From: an uncultured Prevotellaceae bacterium
GTDB lineage: Bacteria > Bacteroidota > Bacteroidia > Bacteroidales > Bacteroidaceae
DNA: 39,773 nt
Direction of reading: 5' to 3'
Assembly: GCA_902762565.1 (NCBI GenBank)
Contig: CACWOS010000029.1
Coordinates: 1-39,773, forward strand
Below, piece after piece: positions 1-7,071 of this stretch. The stretch's first letter is position 1, and every line of letters starts with the position of its first letter. A program made the translations under genes and the position numbers. Under the pieces are notes generated by a model. That model was not told the DNA's origin and did not search any database. It worked only from the letters and a program-made list of their open reading frames with translations.

Positions 1-293
1 GGTCGTTTAGTACAATATCATTATCTTTGCGCCGTGATTGGCAGAGAGCCACTCCACCGCATGCTTTTGGCGTTTGCGGTGCAAAAGTATAAAAAAATGC
101 GGAAAGAATTATGATTTTAACACTTAATTTTTGGCGTGTTTTTGGCGTGATAGCTTATATTTGGCGTGATTTGGGTTTACCGCCTTTGATTTTCGAAAAT
201 CGCTATCTATCTCATTTTCAGAGAAATGCAGTCATTCTCGTCAAAACTGATAAAATCGGGTATAAGCAGGAGTTAGCGCCTCATCCCGACAGA
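1..293. other. Intergenic region with short direct repeats and promoter-like boxes
   Basis: No convincing gene is seen here. A TATCTTTG box (22-29, plus strand) and a TACTTTTG box (82-89, minus strand) match the Bacteroidetes -7 consensus but point toward each other. The 8-mer TTTGGCGT occurs four times in the same orientation (66-73, 130-137, 141-148, 160-167). A 64-codon open frame at 111-305 has no recognisable content and is not called. The region may be the edge of an element that starts left of the window. Confidence 0.4.
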
Positions 294-332
294 AAAAGAG
301 TCTAGCTGATAAGTTTTCAGTTAGGCTCTTTT
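294..332. terminator. Bidirectional intrinsic terminator
   Basis: A 16-bp stem (294-309 with 317-332, two G-U pairs) closes a 7-nt loop. A-rich sequence on the left and T-rich sequence on the right give U-tracts for both directions. It sits 22 nt past the stop of the leftward lyase gene, so it should end the minus-strand operon. Confidence 0.75.
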
Positions 333-353
333 CTTATTCCGTAAGGGTTAGTC

Positions 354-2387
354 TTATTTTGTTGATAGTGAGGATACAAAGTCGGGCAGATAGTAGCCCA
401 GATGGGGCGGTTGGTTGTAGGCCGTATTCTGCCAGCAAATGCTGAGGCGGTAGATGTTGTCGTGCATCAGTGTGGGAACGGCATAGGATGTAGGGATGTT
501 CGTCGTAAAGATGTTCAGATGGGCGGCGTCGCTCGAATCCCAGAGGATGACTTCTTCGCGCCAGTCGCCAAAGAGGTCGGCCTGCAGACAGGGTGTGGCC
601 TTGGTCCAGTTGCACGAGGCTGAGTGGCCTAGGTCGTAGAAGTGATAAGTGAGAGATGACAAATGAGAAGTGAGGGGCAGGGGCACGGCCTTCTCGCCAT
701 CCCATTTCTCGATGAACGAGCCGAAGTAGGGACGTCCACGGTTGGCCAACAATTCGTCCTGTAGGTCGCCGTCCCAATAGATGCGGAAGTTGCAGCTAGG
801 CAGGTTATTGGATATCACGTTACCTTTGATGTCATGTACGGCACGGTTGAAGATGTGCCAGAACTCGAAACCGCGATGACGGCCGTCGATGTCGGCAGCT
901 ACACCGCGTCCTGTATCGTCGCGTGCGGTCTCATACCACAGGCGTTCACCCGTACGGGCGTCGCGCAGGTCGGCACCATAGGGGCGTGACTCGTGGACCA
1001 TGAAGACCTCGAGGCCAGGATGGTCGGGGTCGAGGTCGCTCAAGTGCAGGGCGTCGCCATGTCCCAAACCGGTGGAGTAGAGTAGGGTGCCGTCATTGTT
1101 GATGGCTGCCGAGCCATAGGTGATCTCGTCGCATCCGTCACCGTCGACGTCGCCCACGCTGAGGCTGTGGGCTCCCTGACCGTAGGCCGTAGCCTTCAGA
1201 CCGTGATACCAAGTCTGACGGCCTTGACGGTCGATGACGTAGTAGTCGTTAGGTGTGGCGGATGCGTGGAGCCATTTGGTGGAGAGCTTTTGGCCGTCGA
1301 AGTCGACAGCCCAGAGGTGTGACGGCGTATAGTAGCCACGACACATGACGGCTGATGGTTTTCCCTGAGGACCGTCGAGCCATGCTACACCAGCTAGGAA
1401 GCGTTCGCCACGGTTGCCAGCAGTACCACGATCGCCCCATCCCTCCTTGTCGTAGAGGGCTGAACCGCCAACGCCAAAGGCACGGTTGGGACGGTAGTAG
1501 ATGGTATGAACGGCGCGACCCGTCTGACCGTCGAACACGGTGAGGTATTCGGACCCGGAGAGGATGCGTCCGCGCTCGTTACGGTAGTCAGCGTTGTTGT
1601 CAGCCTGACGGATGTCAGCATCGTCGGCAGCCTCGGTTACATAACGTCCTGCGCCGTCGATGGAACCTGGCGCCGTCTTGCAGATGAGTTCGGCATGTCC
1701 GTCGCGGTCGAAGTCGTAGACCATGAACTGCGTGTAGTGGGCACCGGCTCGGATATTCTTACCCAAATTGATGCGCCAAAGTTTCGTGCCATCCAACTTA
1801 AGGCAGTCGATGATGACATCGCCGGTGTAGCCGTCGTGCGAGTTGTCGTGTGCATTCGACGGGTCCCACTTCAGGAACAGCTCGTATTGTCCGTCACCAT
1901 CCACATCGCCAACCGAACAGTCGTTGGGCGAGTAGCGATAGGGACGGCCATCGGGACCTGTGCCACCTTCAGGACGGTCCAGAGGGATGGAGCGATAGAG
2001 GTCAGTCCATGGGGTTATCTCGGCAGATGTCGACATCACGTTATTACGTAATTTCGTTATAACGGAATATCGGGATGACGAAGTCCCTTCTTTGTCGACA
2101 AAGTTCGTCACCGAGAGTCCCTTGGCAATGGTCTTGCCGTCGCGCAGCAGGTCGAAGGTTGTGCCTTTCGCATCGGTGCCAAGCAGGCGCCAACTGACGA
2201 AGTTCCCCTGTTCCTGGGCGGGCAGTGCCACAACGCCTCTGTCCAGTCGTTCCATCTGTTGTGGATACGTCTGGTAGGGCTGCGCCCCTGCGGGGCTAAT
2301 GAATAGTGAATAGTGAATAGTGAATAGTGCCGTCAGCACCAATATTCTCCACATTATTTTCATATTCCAATTCATTTGTCTGTCCAT
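354..2387 (-). CDS. PL11 rhamnogalacturonan lyase (secreted)
   Basis: Endo- or exo-acting rhamnogalacturonan lyase that cuts the RG-I backbone by beta-elimination, outside the cell or in the periplasm. It shows the full PL11 (YesW/YesX-like) eight-bladed propeller signature: N-terminal MERLDRGVVALPAQ, calcium-type repeats such as GDVDGDGQYELFLKWDPSN and YDFDRDGHAELICKTAPGS, the TKATPCLQADLFGDWREE block, and the terminal NTAYNQPPHLGYYLPD block. It ends just after the catalytic domain, without the C-terminal sorting tail of its paralogues. The start is uncertain: an in-frame GTG at 2405 lies inside a 7-nt repeat, and ATGs follow at 2387, 2375 and 2363; the last gives the tightest signal peptide. 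It is the last gene of the minus-strand operon, 13 nt or more after the acetylesterase. Two 7-nt-repeat tracts are translated inside it, one in the signal peptide and one near residue 580. Confidence 0.93.
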   Translation of the reverse strand: MDRQMNWNMKIMWRILVLTALFTIHYSLFISPAGAQPYQTYPQQMERLDRGVVALPAQEQGNFVSWRLLGTDAKGTTFDLLRDGKTIAKGLSVTNFVDKEGTSSSRYSVITKLRNNVMSTSAEITPWTDLYRSIPLDRPEGGTGPDGRPYRYSPNDCSVGDVDGDGQYELFLKWDPSNAHDNSHDGYTGDVIIDCLKLDGTKLWRINLGKNIRAGAHYTQFMVYDFDRDGHAELICKTAPGSIDGAGRYVTEAADDADIRQADNNADYRNERGRILSGSEYLTVFDGQTGRAVHTIYYRPNRAFGVGGSALYDKEGWGDRGTAGNRGERFLAGVAWLDGPQGKPSAVMCRGYYTPSHLWAVDFDGQKLSTKWLHASATPNDYYVIDRQGRQTWYHGLKATAYGQGAHSLSVGDVDGDGCDEITYGSAAINNDGTLLYSTGLGHGDALHLSDLDPDHPGLEVFMVHESRPYGADLRDARTGERLWYETARDDTGRGVAADIDGRHRGFEFWHIFNRAVHDIKGNVISNNLPSCNFRIYWDGDLQDELLANRGRPYFGSFIEKWDGEKAVPLPLTSHLSSLTYHFYDLGHSASCNWTKATPCLQADLFGDWREEVILWDSSDAAHLNIFTTNIPTSYAVPTLMHDNIYRLSICWQNTAYNQPPHLGYYLPDFVSSLSTK
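641..675. repeat. Degenerate 7-nt tandem repeat (5 units) inside the PL11 gene
   Basis: The plus strand reads AGTGATA-AGTGAGA-GATGACA-AATGAGA-AGTGAGG. On the coding strand it gives a Ser/Leu/Thr/His-rich stretch (LTSHLSSLTYHF) just before the TKATPC block, where the paralogous lyases have unrelated loop sequence. Confidence 0.7.
2301..2328. repeat. Perfect 4x GAATAGT heptamer tract
   Basis: Four perfect tandem copies of GAATAGT. The tract is translated in the lyase signal peptide as FTIHYSLF. It is the inverse complement of the tract at 2397-2420. Confidence 0.9.
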
Positions 2388-2396
2388 ATCGTTATC

Positions 2397-2420
2397 ACTA
2401 TTCACTTTTCACTATTCACT
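2397..2420. repeat. ACTATTC heptamer tract between CE12 and PL11 genes
   Basis: The units ACTATTC, ACTTTTC, ACTATTC and a partial ACT overlap the CE12 stop codon (2419-2421). The tract pairs with 2305-2328 as a 24-bp inverted repeat with one mismatch, enclosing the lyase start region. Confidence 0.85.
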
Positions 2421-4137
2421 AGCGCGAAGCGCGCAGATATTTCGCTAGCGGACTCTTATTGTCGCGTAGTCCCTTGGCAATGCTCTGTGCGTTGGTCTTG
2501 GCGCCTAAGAGCGACGTGTGGGTGTGGTCGTGGTTAAAGTACTTCATAGCCTTCTCTTTCTTGCCACACTTCTTGTCGAGGAAGTCTGCGGTGATGTTGT
2601 GTAGGTCGACGAATTCGACGCCTGTCTCTTCTACCACCTCACGATACCACTTGCCGTAGGTGTCGTTGCGTCGTTCTATCTTACCGTTAGGCCACTCGTT
2701 ACGTGGCGTCAGCGACACCAGAATGGGTGTGGCACCCTTCTCACGGACGTCCTGAATGAACTTCTTAAGGTACCAACCAAATGAGTAGACCACCTCATAG
2801 CTACCCACCTGCGTGTTAGCCTTCAGCTTTTGGTCGATGACGTTCTGCTTCGACAAGTCTTCTTTGGCAGCCTGCATGCGGTAGACGTGGCAGGTGTCCT
2901 TGGCCGTGGCGATGGCACCGCGGTATTTGGGTTTGTCGATAGGGCTGATATCGTTATGGCCAAACTGGATAAGCACGAAATCGCCCGGTTTCAACGAGTT
3001 ATAGACGCGTTCCCAGCGACCCTCGTTCAGATACGAACGACAGCTGCGACCAGCCATGGCGGCATTGACGATGTCAATCTTCGTCTCGTCGAAGATGGTA
3101 TTGGCTACAGCACCCCAGCCCCACATGCCGTCGGGGTCCTTGTCGCTGTTCTTCACCGTGCTGTCGCCCGTGATAAAGACGACAGGCTTGCTATCGGAAC
3201 GGTTGTAGACGGGCAATTGAACATTGCGCATCATGGCCTTCAAGGGATTCAATACGGGATTGTGGCTGGCCATCAGACCTTCGGCAGCCGAACGGGCATT
3301 CATCATGGCTCCGAAGCGGCTGGTGTGAATCTTGTCGAGGAAGAAATGATAGTCGGTCTTCCACTTTCCGTATGTGTCCAACTTCTGTCCGGAGATCTCG
3401 TTCAGGTCAACGAAAGGTACCCCTTCCTCAGCAGCTACTTGTATGAGCCACTGCGTATGAGGCTTGCGGACGATCTTACCCTTGTCGTCATACGCATTAC
3501 GCGGTGTCAGCGACATCAGGATGGGATGACCGCCCTGTGCGCGCACATCATTAATATATTTGCGCATGTAGCCGCCATAGGTGTAGACGGTCTCTTTTTC
3601 GCCAGTCTCTTTGATAGTGACCTGTAGCGTATCATCGCCCACGCCAGGGATGCTGGCACGGGCACGTCCTTCGTCGTAAGGACCATTGTCGTTATGACCG
3701 ATGGAGATGATGACCCAGTCGCCCGGACGGATAGCTTCTTTGATGGGTGTCCATAGCTTATTATAAAAGGTTCGGCTGCTCATGCCGCCCAAAGCTTGGT
3801 TCTCGACAGTAATTTTGGTGGGGTCGAAGTATTCGTGAGCATAGTAGCCCCATCCCCACTGGCCGTTGTTACCATTGCCCAACGTACCCGTGCGCATGGT
3901 AGAGTTGCCAATCAGAAACAATACGGGATTGTTGCCCTTACGGCTCGAGCCTGGAACAGGACGTGCCGTCATCGCTTTGGCTATACTGTCAGGTGTGTTG
4001 TCTACCACCTGATTCACATCCTTGACACCACTGCGATCCTTGACCTGCGCCACGGCGCATTCGCTAAATGCTAAATGATAAATGATAAACGATAAGCTTA
4101 TCAACCATCTGTACTTGATGATATTCTTTGCTGTCAT
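2419..4137 (-). CDS. Tandem-domain CE12-type rhamnogalacturonan acetylesterase
   Basis: Removes acetyl groups from galacturonate in RG-I, opening the backbone to the neighbouring lyases. Two SGNH-hydrolase domains lie in one chain. Domain 1 (about residues 70-300) has FLIGNSTM with Ser79 as nucleophile, SIGHNDN, and a terminal DKIHTSRFGA holding the Asp-x-x-His pair. Domain 2 (about 315-565) has FITGDSTV, QFGHNDIS and DHTHTSLLGA. Both keep the block I Ser, block III Asn and block V Asp/His, so both look active, although domain 1 has GNS where GDS is usual. The signal peptide (residues 1-30, ending CAVAQ) is partly encoded by a 7-nt repeat. It lies 32 nt after the upstream small gene and just before the terminal PL11 gene, in the same operon. 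At 572 aa it is about twice a single CE12 enzyme. Confidence 0.9.
   Translation of the reverse strand: MTAKNIIKYRWLISLSFIIYHLAFSECAVAQVKDRSGVKDVNQVVDNTPDSIAKAMTARPVPGSSRKGNNPVLFLIGNSTMRTGTLGNGNNGQWGWGYYAHEYFDPTKITVENQALGGMSSRTFYNKLWTPIKEAIRPGDWVIISIGHNDNGPYDEGRARASIPGVGDDTLQVTIKETGEKETVYTYGGYMRKYINDVRAQGGHPILMSLTPRNAYDDKGKIVRKPHTQWLIQVAAEEGVPFVDLNEISGQKLDTYGKWKTDYHFFLDKIHTSRFGAMMNARSAAEGLMASHNPVLNPLKAMMRNVQLPVYNRSDSKPVVFITGDSTVKNSDKDPDGMWGWGAVANTIFDETKIDIVNAAMAGRSCRSYLNEGRWERVYNSLKPGDFVLIQFGHNDISPIDKPKYRGAIATAKDTCHVYRMQAAKEDLSKQNVIDQKLKANTQVGSYEVVYSFGWYLKKFIQDVREKGATPILVSLTPRNEWPNGKIERRNDTYGKWYREVVEETGVEFVDLHNITADFLDKKCGKKEKAMKYFNHDHTHTSLLGAKTNAQSIAKGLRDNKSPLAKYLRASR
4064..4096. repeat. Degenerate 7-nt repeat in the CE12 signal peptide
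   Basis: The plus strand reads CTAAATG-CTAAATG-ATAAATG-ATAAACG-ATAAGC. It is translated on the minus strand as the hydrophobic core of the signal peptide (SLSFIIYHLAFS). Confidence 0.75.
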
Positions 4138-4153
4138 AATCGTAAATTTTAAT

Positions 4154-4181
4154 TCTCACTCATCACTTATCACTTCTCGTT
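4154..4181. repeat. Degenerate 7-nt repeat across a stop codon
   Basis: Units TCTCACT, CATCACT, TATCACT and TCTCGTT run with a strict 7-nt period. They span the 3' end of the small secreted-protein gene and the gap before the CE12 gene. Confidence 0.7.
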
Positions 4182-4838
4182 TAGCGAAGGCGCTATATAT
4201 TTCAGTAGTTTAAGTAGGCTTGCCTCACTGGTCCAGCTGAACCCTGGTTCACTCATAACCGATGACATCAGACGACGCTTCTCCTTGTCGAGCACGCGTT
4301 TGAGGTTGCGCTCATGAGCCAGCACATATTTGCCGTCGAGCTTGAGATAGTAAAGGTTGATAAGGGGGAAGTGGATGTCACCTTCAGATTCCAAATCCAT
4401 GGTCGTATAGCTCAGCATATCGCCAAGACTGACATTGGTCATAGAACGGTTGTTGGCAAGCAGACCTTTCCAGGCAACAATATCAATGCGCTGGGCACAA
4501 TAAAGCTGTTGATTTCCTGCGGTATCAACCTGATAAGCCAGTACCGAGTCGATACGGAAGTAAGTGCGGTCCTTGAATTCCACCTTAACCAGCGTTTTCA
4601 TATTTGCCTCTTTGGTCTCCTGACCGCTCTTATAGAGCAACGAACTGTTCTTTAGAAAGATGTTGGCAAGCCCCACTCTCAGTTGTTTTCCGTCTACCAG
4701 ATGAATGGTAGCAGGTTGGAACTCTTGGTAAATGGTCAGCGATGTCGTCGTCTGTGTCTCTGCCGTCGTCGTCTTCGTCTGTGCAACAGTCGTTAGTACA
4801 CCGCTTGTTAATAATAGAAAAAGTACTAGTTTTTTCAT
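4170..4838 (-). CDS. Small secreted protein of unknown function
   Basis: Not recognised. 222 aa with a clear signal peptide (MKKLVLFLLLTSGVLTTVAQ) followed by a Thr-rich linker. The mature part is mixed alpha/beta with motifs such as VDGKQLRVGLANI and a C-terminal basic stretch (LDKEKRR). No lipobox, membrane segment or catalytic motif is visible. It lies 5 nt after the PL11 gene and 32 nt before the CE12 gene in a tight minus-strand operon, so it is probably made together with the RG-I enzymes. A periplasmic binding or accessory role is possible but unproven. Its last codons fall in a 7-nt repeat tract, so the C-terminus may vary between strains. Confidence 0.8.
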   Translation of the reverse strand: MKKLVLFLLLTSGVLTTVAQTKTTTAETQTTTSLTIYQEFQPATIHLVDGKQLRVGLANIFLKNSSLLYKSGQETKEANMKTLVKVEFKDRTYFRIDSVLAYQVDTAGNQQLYCAQRIDIVAWKGLLANNRSMTNVSLGDMLSYTTMDLESEGDIHFPLINLYYLKLDGKYVLAHERNLKRVLDKEKRRLMSSVMSEPGFSWTSEASLLKLLKYIAPSLNEK

Positions 4839-4843
4839 ATCTC

Positions 4844-6988
4844 TTATCTTATGATTTTAATTGTCTTTCCATTCTTTCTTACAATGTTCAGTCCTTTCTG
4901 CAATGCAGGTAGACGGCGTCCGCTGAAGTCAAAGATAGCTTCTTCAGTATCGGTTGCCGAACTATTGAGCACGGTGATGGCAGTGGGTAATTTGCCATCA
5001 ATATAGTCTGGCAGATAGTAGCCCAAATGAGGCGGTTGGTTGTAAGCCGTGTTTTGCCAGCAGACGGCCATGCGGTAGGTATGGTCGTGCATCAAGGTCG
5101 GCACGCGATACTGTGTCGGCGTATTGGTGGTGTAGATGTTCAGTGTGGCATTATCCTTAGTGCTCCACAGAATGAGCTCTTCGCGCCAATCACCGAAGAT
5201 ATCGGCTGAGAGACATGGCGTAGCTTTCGTGCCATTACACGATGCAGGATCGCCTAAACTGGCTATTGGCGAACCGCTTACACCTAACGTGCTGCCACCA
5301 TATTTCGAGATAGTTGTGCCGTCTAGCAGTTCGTCCAGTAGGTCACCATCCCAATAGATGCGGAAATTCATGGACGGCTTGGTGCTGGCAGCCTGTTGTC
5401 CAGTCTGCGTGTTGAATGGGTTCTGGTTGCGGCTGCCACTATCGAAACCACCGTATGACGACCAGAACTCGTAACCACGTTTGTCTGCTACGATGTCAGC
5501 AGCCAGACCGCGTCCGTTGTCTTGGCCAGACTGGCCGCCCTTCCAGATGATTTCACCTGTAGCGGCATCGTGCAAGTCCCAGGCGTATGTGCCTTTCTCC
5601 TCGTGTACATCGAAGAGCTCCAAACCAGGGCGGTCAGGGTCGAGGTCAGCCAAATGAATGGCATCGCCATGACCAAAGCCCACCGAATAGAGCATCTTGC
5701 CGTCATCGTCAAGAGCTGCCGAGCCCCATATGATTTCATCCTTGCCGTCACTGTCAACGTCGGCTATAGACATATTGTGGTTGCCGTTAGCATACATTGT
5801 TCTTCGTCCCAATCCCGACAAGCAAGTAGGACCCGTATAGGTTATTGTCTGGCCTTCGGCATTCCTGACCTTGTAGGTCGTCTTCGTGTCGGAACTGTGT
5901 AGCCAGCGAGTCTTCAGTTCTTGGCCGTCGAAGTCGACAGCCCAGATATAGGCGTAGGTGTAATAGCCTCGACAGAAGATGGCGCTGGGACGCTGGTCAG
6001 GACCTGCCAGATAGGCTGTTGCAGCCAAATAGCGCTCGCCACGGTTGCCATAGTCGCCCTTGTCGTTCTTGCCGCTACGGTCGTCCCAGTTGTATGTACC
6101 TGCTGCCTCGCTCAGTTCTGCCTTGGCATTTCGGTTAGGCCAATAGGCAATAGTATGGATGGCAGCACCTGTTTCACCATTGAACACGGTCAGGTATTCA
6201 TGACCGCCATTGATGCGGCCGGCACTGGTACGCCAGTCTTTAGTATTGTTGGCCGTCTTAATCATATCGGCGGTAGCAGCCTGATTCACGTAGTTGCTCT
6301 GTCCGTCTTTCGAGCCGGGAGCCGTCTTGCACATCAGTTCGGCCTTGCCATCGCCGTCGTAGTCGTACACCTGAAACTGTGTGTAGTGGGCACCGGCACG
6401 GATATTCTTTCCTAAATCAATGCGCCATAGTTTTGTACCATCGAGCTTGTAGCAATCCAGAAAGACGTTGTCAGTCTTATCACTCTGTGAGTTGTCTTTT
6501 GAGTTGCTTGGATCCCACTTGACGATAATCTCGTATTCACCGTCACCGTCCACATCACCCACTGAACAGTCGTTGGGCGAGTAGGTACCGCCCAGTGCTC
6601 CTGTAGCCGGACGGTCTAGCTTCAGCTGCTTATAGAGCGTGTTCCAGCTCTTGACAGGTTTTGAGGTCTCTTTAATGTCGCCATTAACCTTCGTTACCAC
6701 CTGATATTCAGAATCTGCAGTACCGTCCCAGTCTAAATCATCGTCCTCAAAGTTCGTGACTTTCAAGTCTGACGCTATCGTCTTGCCGTTACGAATCAGG
6801 TCGAATGTCGTATTTTCATCATCTGTTCCTAAGAATCGCCAACTGACGAAGTTGCCCATGCTAAATCGTGATGGTAAGACAACAACACCACGATCCAACT
6901 GTTCCATCTGACTCAGTGGTGTAACCTGTGCAGACAAACTCATGACCATTGCCATGAAGAGGACTGTAAAATAGAATCTAATTCTCAT
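4844..6988 (-). CDS. PL11 rhamnogalacturonan lyase with C-terminal sorting tail
   Basis: Second RG-I backbone lyase and first gene of the minus-strand operon. It has a signal peptide (MRIRFYFTVLFMAMVMSLSA), then the PL11 propeller: MEQLDRGVVVLPSRF, GDVDGDGEYEIIVKWDPSN, YDYDGDGKAELMCKTAPGS, ADVDSDGKDEIIWGSA, the TKATPCLSADIFGDWREE block and NTAYNQPPHLGYYLPD. About 45 residues follow, ending in FDFSGRRLPALQKGLNIV and a basic end (KTIKIIR), as in a short type A T9SS tail. The frame stays open upstream to an ATG at 7063, but the promoter -7 box at 7019-7026 lies inside that extension, so the ATG at 6988, directly before the signal peptide, is the real start. Mature size is close to single-domain PL11 enzymes. 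Confidence 0.93.
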   Translation of the reverse strand: MRIRFYFTVLFMAMVMSLSAQVTPLSQMEQLDRGVVVLPSRFSMGNFVSWRFLGTDDENTTFDLIRNGKTIASDLKVTNFEDDDLDWDGTADSEYQVVTKVNGDIKETSKPVKSWNTLYKQLKLDRPATGALGGTYSPNDCSVGDVDGDGEYEIIVKWDPSNSKDNSQSDKTDNVFLDCYKLDGTKLWRIDLGKNIRAGAHYTQFQVYDYDGDGKAELMCKTAPGSKDGQSNYVNQAATADMIKTANNTKDWRTSAGRINGGHEYLTVFNGETGAAIHTIAYWPNRNAKAELSEAAGTYNWDDRSGKNDKGDYGNRGERYLAATAYLAGPDQRPSAIFCRGYYTYAYIWAVDFDGQELKTRWLHSSDTKTTYKVRNAEGQTITYTGPTCLSGLGRRTMYANGNHNMSIADVDSDGKDEIIWGSAALDDDGKMLYSVGFGHGDAIHLADLDPDRPGLELFDVHEEKGTYAWDLHDAATGEIIWKGGQSGQDNGRGLAADIVADKRGYEFWSSYGGFDSGSRNQNPFNTQTGQQAASTKPSMNFRIYWDGDLLDELLDGTTISKYGGSTLGVSGSPIASLGDPASCNGTKATPCLSADIFGDWREELILWSTKDNATLNIYTTNTPTQYRVPTLMHDHTYRMAVCWQNTAYNQPPHLGYYLPDYIDGKLPTAITVLNSSATDTEEAIFDFSGRRLPALQKGLNIVRKNGKTIKIIR

Positions 6989-7018
6989 TGCTTTAGTAAA
7001 TCTGTCATTAATGCGCTG

Positions 7019-7050
7019 CAAAGGTACAAATAAGCAAGCAAACCACCAAA
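7019..7050 (-). promoter_or_regulatory. Bacteroidetes-type promoter of the minus-strand RG-I operon
   Basis: On the minus strand a TTTG (-33, 7047-7050) and TACCTTTG (-7, 7019-7026) are 20 nt apart, a consensus match. Transcription should begin near 7012, about 25 nt before the ATG at 6988. No terminator is visible between the preceding gene's stop (7072) and this promoter, so readthrough is possible. Confidence 0.8.
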
Positions 7051-7071
7051 ATATTTTAGGCATTTTATCCT

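Noticed and set aside
115-172. Minus-strand translation as an integrase remnant
   Set aside because: Short Lys/His-rich peptides come from the repeated TTTGGCGTG boxes and show no integrase motif.
111-305. 64-codon open frame on the plus strand at the left edge
   Set aside because: Its composition follows the TTTGGCGTG repeats and it runs into a terminator stem; no domain, promoter fit or signal peptide.
641-675. Heptamer tracts as CRISPR repeats
   Set aside because: Tandem 7-nt units without spacers or cas genes; not a CRISPR array.
1506-2051. 181-codon open frame antisense to the first PL11 gene
   Set aside because: Fully inside a well-supported lyase gene on the other strand; explained by GC-rich codons of that gene.
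2830-3627. 265-codon open frame antisense to the CE12 gene
   Set aside because: The opposite strand encodes two complete SGNH domains; the antisense translation has no recognisable features.
6989-7063. N-terminal extension of the second PL11 gene to ATG 7063
   Set aside because: The extension overlaps the promoter -7 box, and a proper signal peptide starts at 6988.
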